A stretch of 64,000 bases of DNA. Origin: Tetranychus cinnabarinus (taxonomy: Eukaryota > Arthropoda > Arachnida > Trombidiformes > Tetranychidae). This document shows, one piece after another, positions 1-11,199 of the stretch. The translations under genes were made by a program, and so were the position numbers. The stretch is taken from assembly GCA_022266195.1 (NCBI GenBank), contig WHVY01000005.1, forward strand, positions 5,084,001 to 5,148,000, written 5' to 3'. How positions within the stretch are numbered: position 1 is the stretch's first letter; every line of letters starts with the position of its first letter. The notes under the pieces are model-generated. The model had not been told where the DNA came from and did not search any database. It was given only the letters and a program-made list of their open reading frames with translations.

Positions 1-54
1 TTATATGATGATTAAAATTTGATCGTAATTAATAAGTTCGTAATGCCAAGCAAA

Positions 55-1252
55 TTATTCTTTCTTTTTGGCTTCTTCTCTTCGGGGAATCTCAACTTTA
101 GGTCCAGAATCGTCACTTTTTTTGGCTAAAGAAAGGAAGAAATCAATTATAAATGAGGATAAATTCAGTAAAAATTAATCAAATAGTTTACCATTTGAAA
201 TAACATGGGCTAAAGCATCCCAAATCCCTCCAAAGAATAGAGCACTGAATAAATTTTCGAAAGGTATAAACGGATCGTGAATTCCTAAAAGCATTGCTGA
301 AAGTTTGAAATATACAAAGAATATCACAATTCCAAAGTAGACTAGAGCGTGCGGAACAGATATCCAATCTGTTTTTTTGTCAATTATAAAAATGATTGAA
401 GCCACGATAGAGGCTTTTGTCGGGCTAAATAAAAGGGAAAATAGAAAAGTATGAGTTAATTTGACTTGACAATAGATTCGGTAACCACTTGAAAACTTCA
501 TCCTTTATGCACTTAATTTATCGTAAAAGTGTTTACTATTAAAAGATTTCGGTTCAAAACTTACAAAGTAGGAGAAAGTAGTTCAAAAGCATTCGGTGTC
601 CAAGTACCTCTCATCAATCTCTCCATCAATTTCATGAATCCAGAACCATTACCTGATTGATTGAAAAAAAATGTTCATAGATTAGAATAAGTAGAAATAA
701 AAATCTGAGTCAATTTAAGATTTCAGACTTATTTATCAATGTAATGTATTAAACTTTTTCATGGAAAGTGTAACCTTTGGATAACATACCTTTGACTGTT
801 CCGATGCAAATCATGATTATATAACCATTTGGATAGATTTTAGATGCATGAGTGACACCGTCGTGAACCTTTTTGCATCGAATTACCTCTTTCATAGCTG
901 CTAACACAACCTTGCAAGGCATGAATTTAAAAATTTTGTAGATAACATCAAATGGTGAGTAAAATATAAGATACCAAATGACTGTTGCGAGTAAAACTTG
1001 ATTAGGATTTTTAAAAGCTGCAATTACTGGTTCGCCTAGAAGAAAATTGGCTAAAATAGAGCCAGCAAAAATATTTATCATCGATGATAGCCAACAAGAG
1101 AATGGATGTTTACGGGTAAATGGATGAGCCGTTGCACCAAGATCTTCTCGTATATAAAGACAGCTAATAATTGCATGAGCCATCTCAAAATAAGGAAACA
1201 TTTTCATCTTTGAAACCATGTTGGCCATTTCCAAAAACTGTTCTGGATCCAT
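55..1252 (-). CDS. TRIC-type trimeric intracellular cation channel (TMEM38 family)
   Basis: Four exons (1252-790, 652-565, 424-192, 125-55) join in frame to 284 residues, the usual TRIC length. TRIC channels carry K+ counter-current across the ER/SR membrane during Ca2+ release. The protein starts MDPEQFLEMANMVSKMKMFP and has several hydrophobic segments. The family KEV-R element is seen as AMKEVIRCKKVHDGV, followed by a GNGSGF loop at the first exon junction. The C-terminus is charged and ends KKKE, which fits a dilysine ER-retrieval signal (inferred). All splice sites are GT-AG. The start is the first ATG of the exon, with upstream sequence rich in stops. I cannot say whether it is the A or B type; invertebrates usually have a single gene. 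Confidence 0.9.
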
Positions 1253-2651
1253 TGTAACACTAAGTTTATTATTTTAACTTTGCAGAGATGAAAAGAAAAA
1301 ATTTAAAAACTAAAAACTAAAAATAATATTTAAACTGATTCCAGTTGTGTCAAAGGATTGAGTGAAACACTCAATAAGAAATCAAAAGAAAACAAAAATA
1401 AATAGCAGCACAAAACAGAAAATAATAGAAGCAGAATTTTCTTGAGATCAATTGATTGGTCACAGAATAGAGGTGGGGAGAAAGATTCGAGGCAAGTAGA
1501 AGTGGATGAGGATGCAAATAAAAGATGATAAAAGATGTGGAGAGATGAGAGTTGCGTTTTTGAGAATCCGATCTTCCTATTTGATTCGTAAAGACTAGGA
1601 AATAAAAAAGGATTGTGAGATGAAGAATGGAATAGCTTTCTTTTGTTACCAGATTAACTACATTTTAGATTGTAGTTTAATACATTTGATGATATTTTTA
1701 GCCATGATTAGGAGAGACCTTGGTAAATAGCTGCTAACTATTAATATAAGAATTGATGCCAACACAATTTCAACATAACAAATGAAATGAGTTTCGCAAA
1801 TCAAAATACAGTAATGTGTCGTGCAATTAGCATGTTTGCTATTTTCACATAATATTTACGAGAAATAGCTTTTTATCAATTGCATTCAATGAAAAAGTTC
1901 ATTTTAATTTTATGATTTTAAATGTTCAATTTGACAATTTTTGTTTATTAGCTGCGGAAAATATCGGATTAATTTCAACTAATTATACTATTCAACAATA
2001 TTTTTCAACAGTTAAATTAGTGATTTTGTTAAAGTAATTTTACGGTAAAATATTGTGTACTTTCAATGTTATCCAACAATTAATATTTAATGTTCATATT
2101 TTTATTTTGACAGAGCAGATGATCAGATTTGGCAAACAGTCATATAATTCAGATTATTATTTTAGTTTGCATTTTAATTTCTTCTTTGTAATGCATTGCT
2201 GACCTTGATTTCGTGTTGATCATGTTACACGTTTTAAGATTTTTGATTTGTCATTATTATTTGAATTAAGCCTAGCCACTTTTTGATCATGCACTATTTC
2301 AAAAAATGAATATTAGATAAGCAAAATACTATTAATACGTATAACTTCGAGAAAATTTGAGAATCACATGAGATTTCGCTTCTACACGTTTTTTGATCAT
2401 CAAATCTTAAAATGTCAGCATTATGAAATTATTCATTTACTTGTCCTTTTTCATCATCTGCATGTTTTCATTATCGTTTCTTCTCTCAATGCTTAATTAT
2501 TCTGCACTATCTTAGGACTGTCTTTGGATAAGTTGCACAATGGAAATCAAAACAATTTCATTTAATCAGGAAAGTCAGGTGAATGTGAGATTTTAATGAA
2601 AAATTGTTTCATAATAAATATCGATTAATTTGTATTCAAGATGGATTGGAA
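1253..2651. other. Intergenic, no gene seen
   Basis: AT-rich spacer between the start of the TRIC gene and the stop of ADPGK. I see no ORF with protein-like composition, no tRNA and no clear repeat. The part next to 1253 should hold the TRIC promoter and 5' UTR. Confidence 0.6.
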
Positions 2652-4196
2652 TTATATTTGAAGAACTAGACCAGCAGCGGAAACATTGTCCCCACCTCCA
2701 CCAGTTTGTAGGACAGAGGTGCAAACAAGTACTGGAGCTACACATATTTGTATCTGTTGACCGGCGATGGTCTCAGACCAACAGGCAACTGGAACGTTAG
2801 AGTTAAATAAGATTCGCTTAATATTCTGCTTAGAGCTTCGAGTTGTAGAAAAGGATTCATCCATAATTAATCTGGCTTTTGCTGCATCAATCTCATGAGA
2901 TCCACAAGTATGTCGATGAGACGTTAGAGCTGCTTTAGCAGCTGCTGCAGCAGTATGTTTCCATCCAGAATTAGCTTGGGTTAGTATAGCTTGAAAAGCT
3001 AAAGTATGAACATGAATGCGACTGATACGACCATTTGTGTAAGAGTTCATGGCTTCATAAATATCTCTCATTTGGTCTAAAACCATGGCAACTCGAGGAT
3101 ATGGGTCAGAAACTAAGGTTAAATTTCCATAAGTTAACATTTGATAAAGGTTGGGTAATTCTTGCTCATTCATCCCCAAAGAATCTACGTAAGGTAGAAT
3201 TAGCTCAATAATATCACGAAGAATAGCTTCATCGGAATAAGAAGCCATCTCAAAATGTATTTTGGTCTTTTTTCCATGGTCATCACCATGATTATCGTAA
3301 ACAAAATTTTCTTTAATAAATTGGTTAACTTTTTCCAATCGAGAACGCTTTTTTTCTCCATTTCCAGGATAACCTTCCATCATTTGTAGTCCACCAATAA
3401 TAAATAAATCAGGTTTGAAGACAGTCATCTGCCGGTGGAATATTTCCAACGATTTGAGTAATGGATTGTTGTCATCATTATGTACAATAAAACGATTTGC
3501 TCTCGGAGCTGAATAAATATCTAACCAATTCTCTCCAGTTGGGTATTCAATTAACAGATGAACATCGTCAGTCTCAGTTTGTGGTCCAGCTATGGTTATG
3601 TCTGAGGCTAGATATTTTCTCAATTTCGGGGACATTTGAGCTCCCAATAAAATATTTTTGATGCCTTCTTTTATCAATCGAGAGGCCATAATAGGCGCAT
3701 TACCTCCAACCGTTCGAGTAATATCACAAGTTTCGCTAATGGATACAAGCTCTCCAAACAAGGTTTTATTATTAATGTATCGTTCAGCAGCTGCACCATG
3801 ATTGAAATAATAGGCAAATACTTCAAGAAGCTCATTGTCATCATCAACTGAAACATGATGGTAAGCTTTGGTTGGTGGGTTACGCTTATTTAAAATTAAA
3901 CATCGAGAAGGGACGATATAATCAAGGCAGGCGCCATAACCAATGGCAATCTTTGCATCAATATTAACTTGAGCATCTCTTTCAATTTTCAATAAACTAT
4001 TCAATGTATCCTCCAATCGTTTTTCGATAGGTTTATACGATCGTATATATTGAATATAGTAAGCAGCAGCAAGAACCAATATCGACAATAATATGGCTAA
4101 AACTGTCGAAGATAATCGTTTTGATTGATCATCTAACTCCGGTCTAGATGTTTTGCCAGGTGGAGTATCTTTCTCAAGTTTACTTTCACATGTCAT
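2652..4196 (-). CDS. ADPGK: ADP-dependent glucokinase, membrane-anchored
   Basis: One uninterrupted exon encodes 514 residues from the ATG at 4196. ADPGK phosphorylates glucose using ADP and belongs to the ribokinase-like fold; animal forms are ER-associated. A single hydrophobic segment near residues 30-50 (TVLAILLSILVLAAAYYI) would anchor it. Family blocks are in order: GGNAPIMASRL, HNDDNNPLLKSLEIFHRQ, IIGGLQMMEGY, KIHFEMASYSDE, and at the C-terminus GGGGDNVSAAGL, which holds the catalytic Asp of the ribokinase-type GxGD motif. Length matches animal ADPGK (about 500). It lies head-to-head with AK2, 566 bp apart. The lack of introns is unusual beside its neighbours; nothing looks broken. Confidence 0.93.
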   Translation of the reverse strand: MTCESKLEKDTPPGKTSRPELDDQSKRLSSTVLAILLSILVLAAAYYIQYIRSYKPIEKRLEDTLNSLLKIERDAQVNIDAKIAIGYGACLDYIVPSRCLILNKRNPPTKAYHHVSVDDDNELLEVFAYYFNHGAAAERYINNKTLFGELVSISETCDITRTVGGNAPIMASRLIKEGIKNILLGAQMSPKLRKYLASDITIAGPQTETDDVHLLIEYPTGENWLDIYSAPRANRFIVHNDDNNPLLKSLEIFHRQMTVFKPDLFIIGGLQMMEGYPGNGEKKRSRLEKVNQFIKENFVYDNHGDDHGKKTKIHFEMASYSDEAILRDIIELILPYVDSLGMNEQELPNLYQMLTYGNLTLVSDPYPRVAMVLDQMRDIYEAMNSYTNGRISRIHVHTLAFQAILTQANSGWKHTAAAAAKAALTSHRHTCGSHEIDAAKARLIMDESFSTTRSSKQNIKRILFNSNVPVACWSETIAGQQIQICVAPVLVCTSVLQTGGGGDNVSAAGLVLQI

Positions 4197-4762
4197 TATC
4201 AATTGATGGTAAAAAAGTGGAAAAAGTTTCCGGTTCCAATCAAGCTGAAATTAAAACAATCTCTTCGTAGACACAGTTTAATTGATGGTAGATCGAGAAA
4301 ATGAAATACCATTTATCACAGTTTCATTGATAATTACCAAGGTTGATTACGTTGATAGTAACATTAATACAAGTTGTAATGAAAAATAAAAACTGAATTG
4401 AGTAGATTTTTTAATTTGTTGGATACGCTGTTAAAAGATGGCAGTTTTAGATTTTAAATGCAATCACATCCATCGAGTGATAATAAATTGATCAAAAACT
4501 TTAATCAATGGATAATCAATGATAACAATTGAGAAAGAATTATCAAAGATTAAAACAACACTAAGAACTAGGATTTTTTGTATTCTGTTGTGTTGTGTTG
4601 TGAAGCAAAGAGCGCCCCTATTATCAAGCCGATTAACTATTTTTTTAAGATACACTTCAGTTTCAAGCTACATCTGTTTTTTGCTCTTACCCTTTTCTTA
4701 GCTTGATTAGTCAATCTAGGTCATTTTTTGTTAAATCATTATCTATTTTGTATCTAATCAAT

Positions 4763-5963
4763 ATGCCACCGTCATCGTCAGAAAATGCATCACCTCCTGA
4801 CTTTAGTAATCGAGCTCGTGCAACCTTTGCTTATCAGAAACTTTATTCCAACCGAAGTGGAATTAATGCAGTTTTCCTAGGTCCTCCTGGTTCTGGTAAA
4901 GGTACTCAGGCTCAACGTGTTAAATCAACTTATGGTGTTTGTCAATTAGCCACTGGTGATATGCTTCGAGCTGAAGTTGCCTCAGGGTCTGAACTTGGTA
5001 AATATGTTAAAAATATAATGGATTCTGGTAAATTAGTTGATGATGAACTGGTCGTTAAACTGATTGATGCCAATCTGGACAAAGCTGAATGCCGTAATGG
5101 ATTCCTTTTAGATGGTTTTCCACGTACAGTTGTTCAAGCCGAAAAGGTAAAAACAATGACATTGATTTGACATACAACAAACCTACTTGTACACGTTAAG
5201 CAAAACAAGGATATACAAATGTTAATAATATTTACACAACTGTTTTTGAGGGATTTATAAAACTAATTGGCGAAGGTATTCATACCGAGTCGTTCGGTAG
5301 TCGCACCTGTTCATCTACTTCCAAGCGGCTACTTGTCATGGTCATAGAATAACAACCTTAGCGACAATTATTTCAACCTTTTGACTAAATGAGATGAAAA
5401 GTCATGAGATATCTATAGCTCACAATTTTTTATACCTTTCCAGTATACTATCTCAGTGAATCCGTCAACTCACCTTATAATTTTTCTTTTTTTCTTTAGT
5501 TGGATACGCTTTTAGATAAACGAAATACTCAACTTGATTCCGTGATTGAATTCAAAGTTAACGAGGATTTATTGGTTCGTCGTATCTGTGGTCGTTTAAT
5601 TCACCCTTCTAGTGGAAGAACCTACCACGAGGAATTTTATCCACCAAAAAAAGAAATGACTGATGATGTATGCTTTTCGAATCAATTTCGATACTGATTC
5701 AGAGTTTTAATATTTTTATTTTTCAATTCATTTTGATACAGGTAACTGGCGAGCCTTTGGTTCGACGTTCAGATGACAATCCTGAGGCCTTAAGGAAACG
5801 ATTGCAAACATATGACAGCTTAACTAAACCTTTGGTTTCTTACTATCAGAAAAAAGAAATTCACTCGGCGGTTGATGCAACTCTTAAACCTGATGAAGTT
5901 TTTAATCAAATTAAGTCTGCATTTGATAAATCTAAGATGAAGGACCAAGTTATTTTCATCTAG
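4763..5963 (+). CDS. AK2: Adenylate kinase 2 (mitochondrial intermembrane type)
   Basis: Exons 4763-5146, 5500-5667 and 5742-5963 join in frame to 257 residues. The enzyme interconverts ATP + AMP and 2 ADP; AK2 works in the mitochondrial intermembrane space. The P-loop GPPGSGKGTQ lies at about residues 40-49, then the AMP-site segment TGDMLRAEVASGSELG and DGFPRT. The long-form LID domain (GRLIHPSSGRTYHEEFYPP, then TGEPLVRRSDDNPEALRKRL) separates AK2 from short adenylate kinases. An in-frame ATG 20 codons upstream (4703) would add a hydrophobic extension; I chose 4763 because MPPSSSENASPP is followed directly by conserved sequence. It is divergent from ADPGK. Intron 1 (353 bp) is longer than intron 2 and contains a stable hairpin (see findings). 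Confidence 0.95.
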
Positions 5964-6747
5964 GATTATTGGCTCTCTAGAAAGGAAAACTCCTTTCCTT
6001 TGTTAAGTTTTCATTTACTTTCTGAATTGAACAAATGAATACAATTATTGGTTATAGTTTGATAGTAACATGGTCAGTACCATGAAAACTGATAAAATTT
6101 GCATCCTTTTCTTTACTATGCTGATTCCTGGTTTGTTTATTACTATTAATATTTTAAGTACAAATACAATGCAATTTAATATCAGATGTTTTTTTTGTGA
6201 GATAAAAGTAAACTTTTCAAAATATTTGATATTTTCTTTCAATTATTCCTAAGGTGTAATTAAAACTGATATCTTTGAAATTATACAAAACCATTCTTTC
6301 GTCTAAACGTGATCTGTCCATTTTTTCTTTCAATTATCACTTATTCAATCGAGAATCCAACTCTATAAGGTCCTTACAAAAATAAGGCAAAAACTTTGAA
6401 TTCGAGATAAACTGATTACAATCATTTCGTGCAATCTATTTTATTGTTAAAATATCAACCTACATTTTCACATCAAACACAACAAAAGCTAACTCATTGG
6501 AAACCTAAAAATTGGCATAATCTAATCACCTGTGGTTTACTTTCACTTGATTTGAATTTGATAACACATTGGACAATAAAAGATATAAAAATATCTAAAT
6601 GGTGATAAAATGATAACAGAAGAAGGCGCATAATGTCAATCAATTGTTTAATGTGTAGTTTAATATTTTGTTGTATGGTCAAGCATCGACTGAGTGGACG
6701 TTTATTTTCATCAGTGCATTAATTTCAACCCATAGCTTATCACCGAC
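5964..6747. other. Intergenic between AK2 and the integrin-like gene
   Basis: AT-rich, with only short ORFs on both strands that mirror each other and look non-coding. It should contain the AK2 3' UTR and the promoter of the next gene. No repeat or RNA gene recognised. Confidence 0.5.
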
Positions 6748-8995
6748 ATGTATTCAACGAGTCAATACGAAATTTTACTGTATTTAATTTTAATTAATTG
6801 CTCTCTTGCGCTAACTTTTAACTATGACACTGAACATGCAATCATCTTCAAACCTCATGTCAGTCACAATGACGTTCATCATGACACAGATTATCAAGCC
6901 TTTGGATCATCCGTAGCAATGATTAAATTGAACAAAACGACCAGGTAAAGTATTGAAATTTTAAATTTAGTCTATTCATTACAATCAAATTAACTTATCT
7001 AAAGGATCATCGTTGGAGCTCCAAAGGGTAAATCGCGCTTAATCAAAGCACACCAGACTGGGTTAGCTTATTCGTGCAAAATCAACCAAGATGGGATCAC
7101 AACAAGTTGTAAAGAGATCAGATTGAGTACACGATGTCAGTTGACAATAACCGAACCATTTCAGTTTATTTACTTCTAAATCACTATTGAAAATTTATTT
7201 GATTTCATAGATCTTGGCAAATCATTCAAGACCAAACATTTATTTACATCTGGAATGAATCTTGGTTTAAATATAGCCGTTGGTGGATCAAACAATTTGC
7301 TAACCATTTGTGGTCATCTTCATAATCTTGCTAACCAACCATCTGGTATCTGCTTCCTTGTTTCGCCTTTGAATATGGATATAATCAAAGTTTTACTGCC
7401 CAAGTCTAAAAAATGTAACAAATAATAGTTAAATTGGGTTTTAGTTTGTATTCACGACTTACCTTAATATTTCTTCTCCAATTTTTCAGTATCAGGGTCT
7501 AATCAGCAGAAATTAATGGGCAAAGCAGTCCACGAAATGTTTGGTTTCTCATCAACATTTACTCGAACGTCGAATCAGTTGATTTTTGGTGCTCCAGGTT
7601 ATGATATTTTTAGAGGAGCCATATACACAGCATCTAATATCAATAAAATGTCACCAACTGCAAATATTTCGATAAATACAATAAACGAGATTGATCAAGA
7701 CTCTTATTTTGGTTACTCTGTGACGACTGGAATCTTTTTCAAATCCCAATCAGAGTTGGCAGTTGTAGGAGCACCTCGAAGTCATGAATTGATAGGACAA
7801 GTAAATATTACACTAATATAATCTAGAAATCAAATTAACAATATAAATAAAAGTAAATTCAATGAGTGAAAGAAAAGAAGCTTTTAAAACAGTAAATACA
7901 TTGTGAAGCTTAAAAAATTATCAGCCGTTAACTTGGCTGATGCTTACTAAAAGTTCAACTTTAGCTAACCCTTAAAGTGTCCCTTCAGAAAATGACTTTT
8001 CCTATTTTTCTTCAATCTAATTTTTGTTTCTCTTTAATTTTGTATTAATGTGTCTAATTTTTATTTTATCGAATTATTTGTCCATTTAGGTTTACATTGT
8101 GGAAATAAATCAAAACGATCTCAATGGGAATGTGATTCAGATCATTGAAGGACATCAGTTTGGAGAATATTTTGGTTGCTCAATTCTCTCTATTGACTTG
8201 AATAATAATGGTTATGATGATTTATTGGTTGGTGCACCACTTTACATGCCTGAGCACAACCCGAAAGGTGATTGTGGCCGGGTGTACATATACTCAAGCA
8301 ACGGTGTTCATCTTGTCCAATCAGCAATAATCGATGGAGATTCCATCTTTGGATCCAGGTTTGGCTCCTCTTTGGCTTACATCGGAGATCTTGATGGAGA
8401 TTCATTCAATGGTAAATATCACATTAATATTGTCAAGCAGTCTATTTGTTTTCATATCGAACTTTCTTCTATGTGTAACTCATTACAAATCCTGATTTCA
8501 ATTTTTCTTCAGATTTTGCGGTTGGGGCACCTCAAGAAAATGAAGGATCTGGATCTGTCTACATCTATTCTGCAAGATTAATCAAAACAAGCAAAAAATA
8601 TTTACAGGTAATATCATTAATCAAATCAATCTCAAGATGGTATACATCTCTCATCTAGCCAAGTTCAAAAGTAAAAGTCGTTTCAAACTCTCAACTTGTA
8701 TCAAAAACTATGTGTTCTGGAAAATTCTTGTATATTTTCATGAAAAGTCTGTCACTTAATCTTAAAATACCCATTTCTACTCATCCTCTTATTAATGAAT
8801 TGAAATCTAATCTTTTTATTACAGAAAATTGATTCCTCCAAATCTTTTGACTTGCTTGGTTTTGGTTCCAGCATTTATTCCGGAATAGATGTGGACAACG
8901 ATAACTGTCCCGATCTTCTGGTTGGAAGCTACATGTCAGATGCAGCAGTTTTATTGAAATGTAGACGTAACCAGAAATTGATTCATACAACCTGA
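6748..8995 (+). CDS. Integrin-alpha-like beta-propeller protein without leg, membrane or tail domains
   Basis: Seven exons (6748-6944, 7005-7135, 7211-7414, 7490-7800, 8090-8411, 8513-8607, 8825-8995) join in frame to 476 residues. The N-terminus is a signal peptide (LLYLILINCSLALT) followed by FNYDTEHAIIFKPH, the start typical of a mature integrin alpha chain. FG-GAP blades follow: RIIVGAPKG, LIFGAPGYD, LAVVGAPRS, LLVGAPLYMP, FAVGAPQENEGSG. Three carry Ca2+-binding loops (DLNNNGYDD, DLDGDSFND, DVDNDNCPD). The reading frame stops shortly after the last blade (SDAAVLLKCRRNQ), where integrins would continue into thigh/calf domains for another ~500 residues. The donor at 7135 is the least certain junction. 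Likely secreted; it may bind ligands or act as a decoy, which is speculative. A missed downstream exon is the main alternative. Confidence 0.8.
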
Positions 8996-11199
8996 ATGTG
9001 TGAAATTATTTAAGTTACCAATTTTTGTAAATTATATCGTTAAATTTATCTCTCCTTTTAAATACATTTTATACTATTGACCATCACCATTTGTATTTTA
9101 ACCGGTAATAGTAAAATTATCATATTTTCAAAAAATAAGATTTCAATCGATTATTGAAGATATAACATCGTACCAAGTATCTAAGGATGAGTCTTAATCA
9201 GTAAACACTTAACTGATTCGGATGTATTCAAGAATGTAATTCAAAGTTACAATCAAAAACAATCAAGTGCCTATCAACAGAAGAAGCTGAATTAGATGCT
9301 CGACCATTACCATCTTATAAAGGCTAATTATTGAAGATTATTACCTAGCAATAGCCATTATTTAACCCTGTATCCTTTCAGTGACCATTACCATGTTTAC
9401 AAGATATCTCAAAGATATGGAAATGATTAATAATAATGAATGCCATTTGATTCTATGTCCTTTTACTGCCTTAACTGATCATCCCAAATCCAATTATTAG
9501 TAGACAAACCAATCGTCTACTAAATTCAACCAACCATTATTGGGTCAGAATAAACTATTATAATGGGTTGATTGTTAATGGAAAGGTAACACTAAACCTT
9601 GACAGTGACCTTGTAAATAATTAATATTCAAATCCATCAATAATTATCCAAAGATAATTACATGATGATAATGGTACAGAGTTTATGCTCCATTCATGAT
9701 AGGCTTCTAGTAATGGTAGGATTGAGACAAGAGTTATTGATACTGCTCAAAATAATCACTGTTGTACCATCACTCCATTACTGTGGCTGATAGGCTTATA
9801 AAAGACATGATTGTTATCATCAAGTCCCGACTTTAATACATAGTCTTTGTTTCACCAACAATGTTAATTATTTTTGATTAAATTTATGGTAATTAAAATT
9901 GAATAGCAGCTTCTTTTCACAGCTCTATTAACACTTTTTTTGTTTTTATTTGCCTAATTTCACTTATGCCTATTATTTTGTTGAAAGGTATAGAGACGGA
10001 CTTTTCAATCAAAATGTAAATTAGATTGATCTTTAATTTAAATATGTAAATTATACTGGTCTACTGATTTGAATGGTCAATTTGTAATTAATGAAATGCA
10101 TTTCCAATGTTACATGACTTGAATGAATGCAGTCGATGATTTTTAATTTTATATTATATCTTACACAACAATTGGGATTATCAAGTCTCTTAGATTCCTA
10201 GATTTGGGACATTTTGATCAAAGCTTGTCAAATGATTTGGGATTGCGTGAGATTAATCATTAGCAAGCTTGGTAACCACTGAAGTTATGATAACTTAATC
10301 AAATGCATTTGATACGAGTTGAAACAGTCCGAGTCTTTCAAAACGTACAAGAGTTTCAATTATCAAATGGTAATAATGGATCTCGTTCATTGATCATCTG
10401 GGAACTTTCAAAATCTTTGCTTGAGACTGTGATTTAAATCGTTACAGTTATGCCTAATTAACTGCTTAGCCTCATTAAATAAAGCCCATTCAATAGCCTC
10501 AGTCAAAGTTTATATATTTAGGCTCAACGAGACATTATTTAAAACCTTGAAAATCCTGAATGATCTTTGATAATTTTTAAATCTGTACAAATCAGACAAA
10601 GAACAGTAAGCTAAAAGTGATTATACAAAAACTGTAATGTGTTTTAGTCATCAGCTAACAAGTCGAGAAATCGATCAATCCCAATGAAATGAAGACAATT
10701 AAATAACCTTTTTGATTAAATTTGACACAATTAGCTTAACGAGGAACAATTTATTGGTAATTGACAACTCAAACCAGCGACTCAGTTCAGTAATGGTAGT
10801 CAATGTTATCTGTCAAAAAATTATCCAATCTCGAGGTCAGGGTTGAGAGTAGCTTATGTTGTTCCATGGATCACTGATAATCAATGTAACAATTATGGTT
10901 AGGTTAAACTGATGATTGTAATTGTAATAATAGGGTTTGATATATTACAAATACAAAGTATTAAAACATTAATTTTTTATTGTGCGACAATGGCTGAATA
11001 AGCTGAAAAAAGAGGGAGCAACGAGCAAGAGCAAAAAGACGAGTCGTTTTGATTGAAAGATTTTGCTATAAAAGAACAGTTTGATCCTTCAATTATGCTT
11101 ATTTTACTGTATATTAGTTGATTGATATTCATTTAGAAATTATTATTATTATTTGTGGATCAACTTGGATACTGGAAATAATTTAAGTGCATCGGAAAA
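8996..11199. other. Long intergenic stretch, no gene seen
   Basis: About 2.2 kb of AT-rich sequence with no ORF longer than ~60 codons. I looked for the missing integrin leg domains here and found no FG-GAP, thigh-like or membrane-segment coding. The right end holds the promoter region of the oxidoreductase. Confidence 0.6.
11067..11074 (+). promoter_or_regulatory. Candidate TATA box upstream of the Gfo/Idh/MocA gene
   Basis: TATAAAAG lies 126 bp upstream of the ATG at 11200, with a TCAATT initiator-like sequence about 30 bp downstream of it. Spacing fits a core promoter. There is no transcript evidence, and such strings are common in AT-rich DNA. Confidence 0.35.

Noticed and set aside
5380..5420. 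C/D box snoRNA in AK2 intron 1
   Set aside because: A TGAGATGA-like string is present but no D box at proper spacing or terminal stem.
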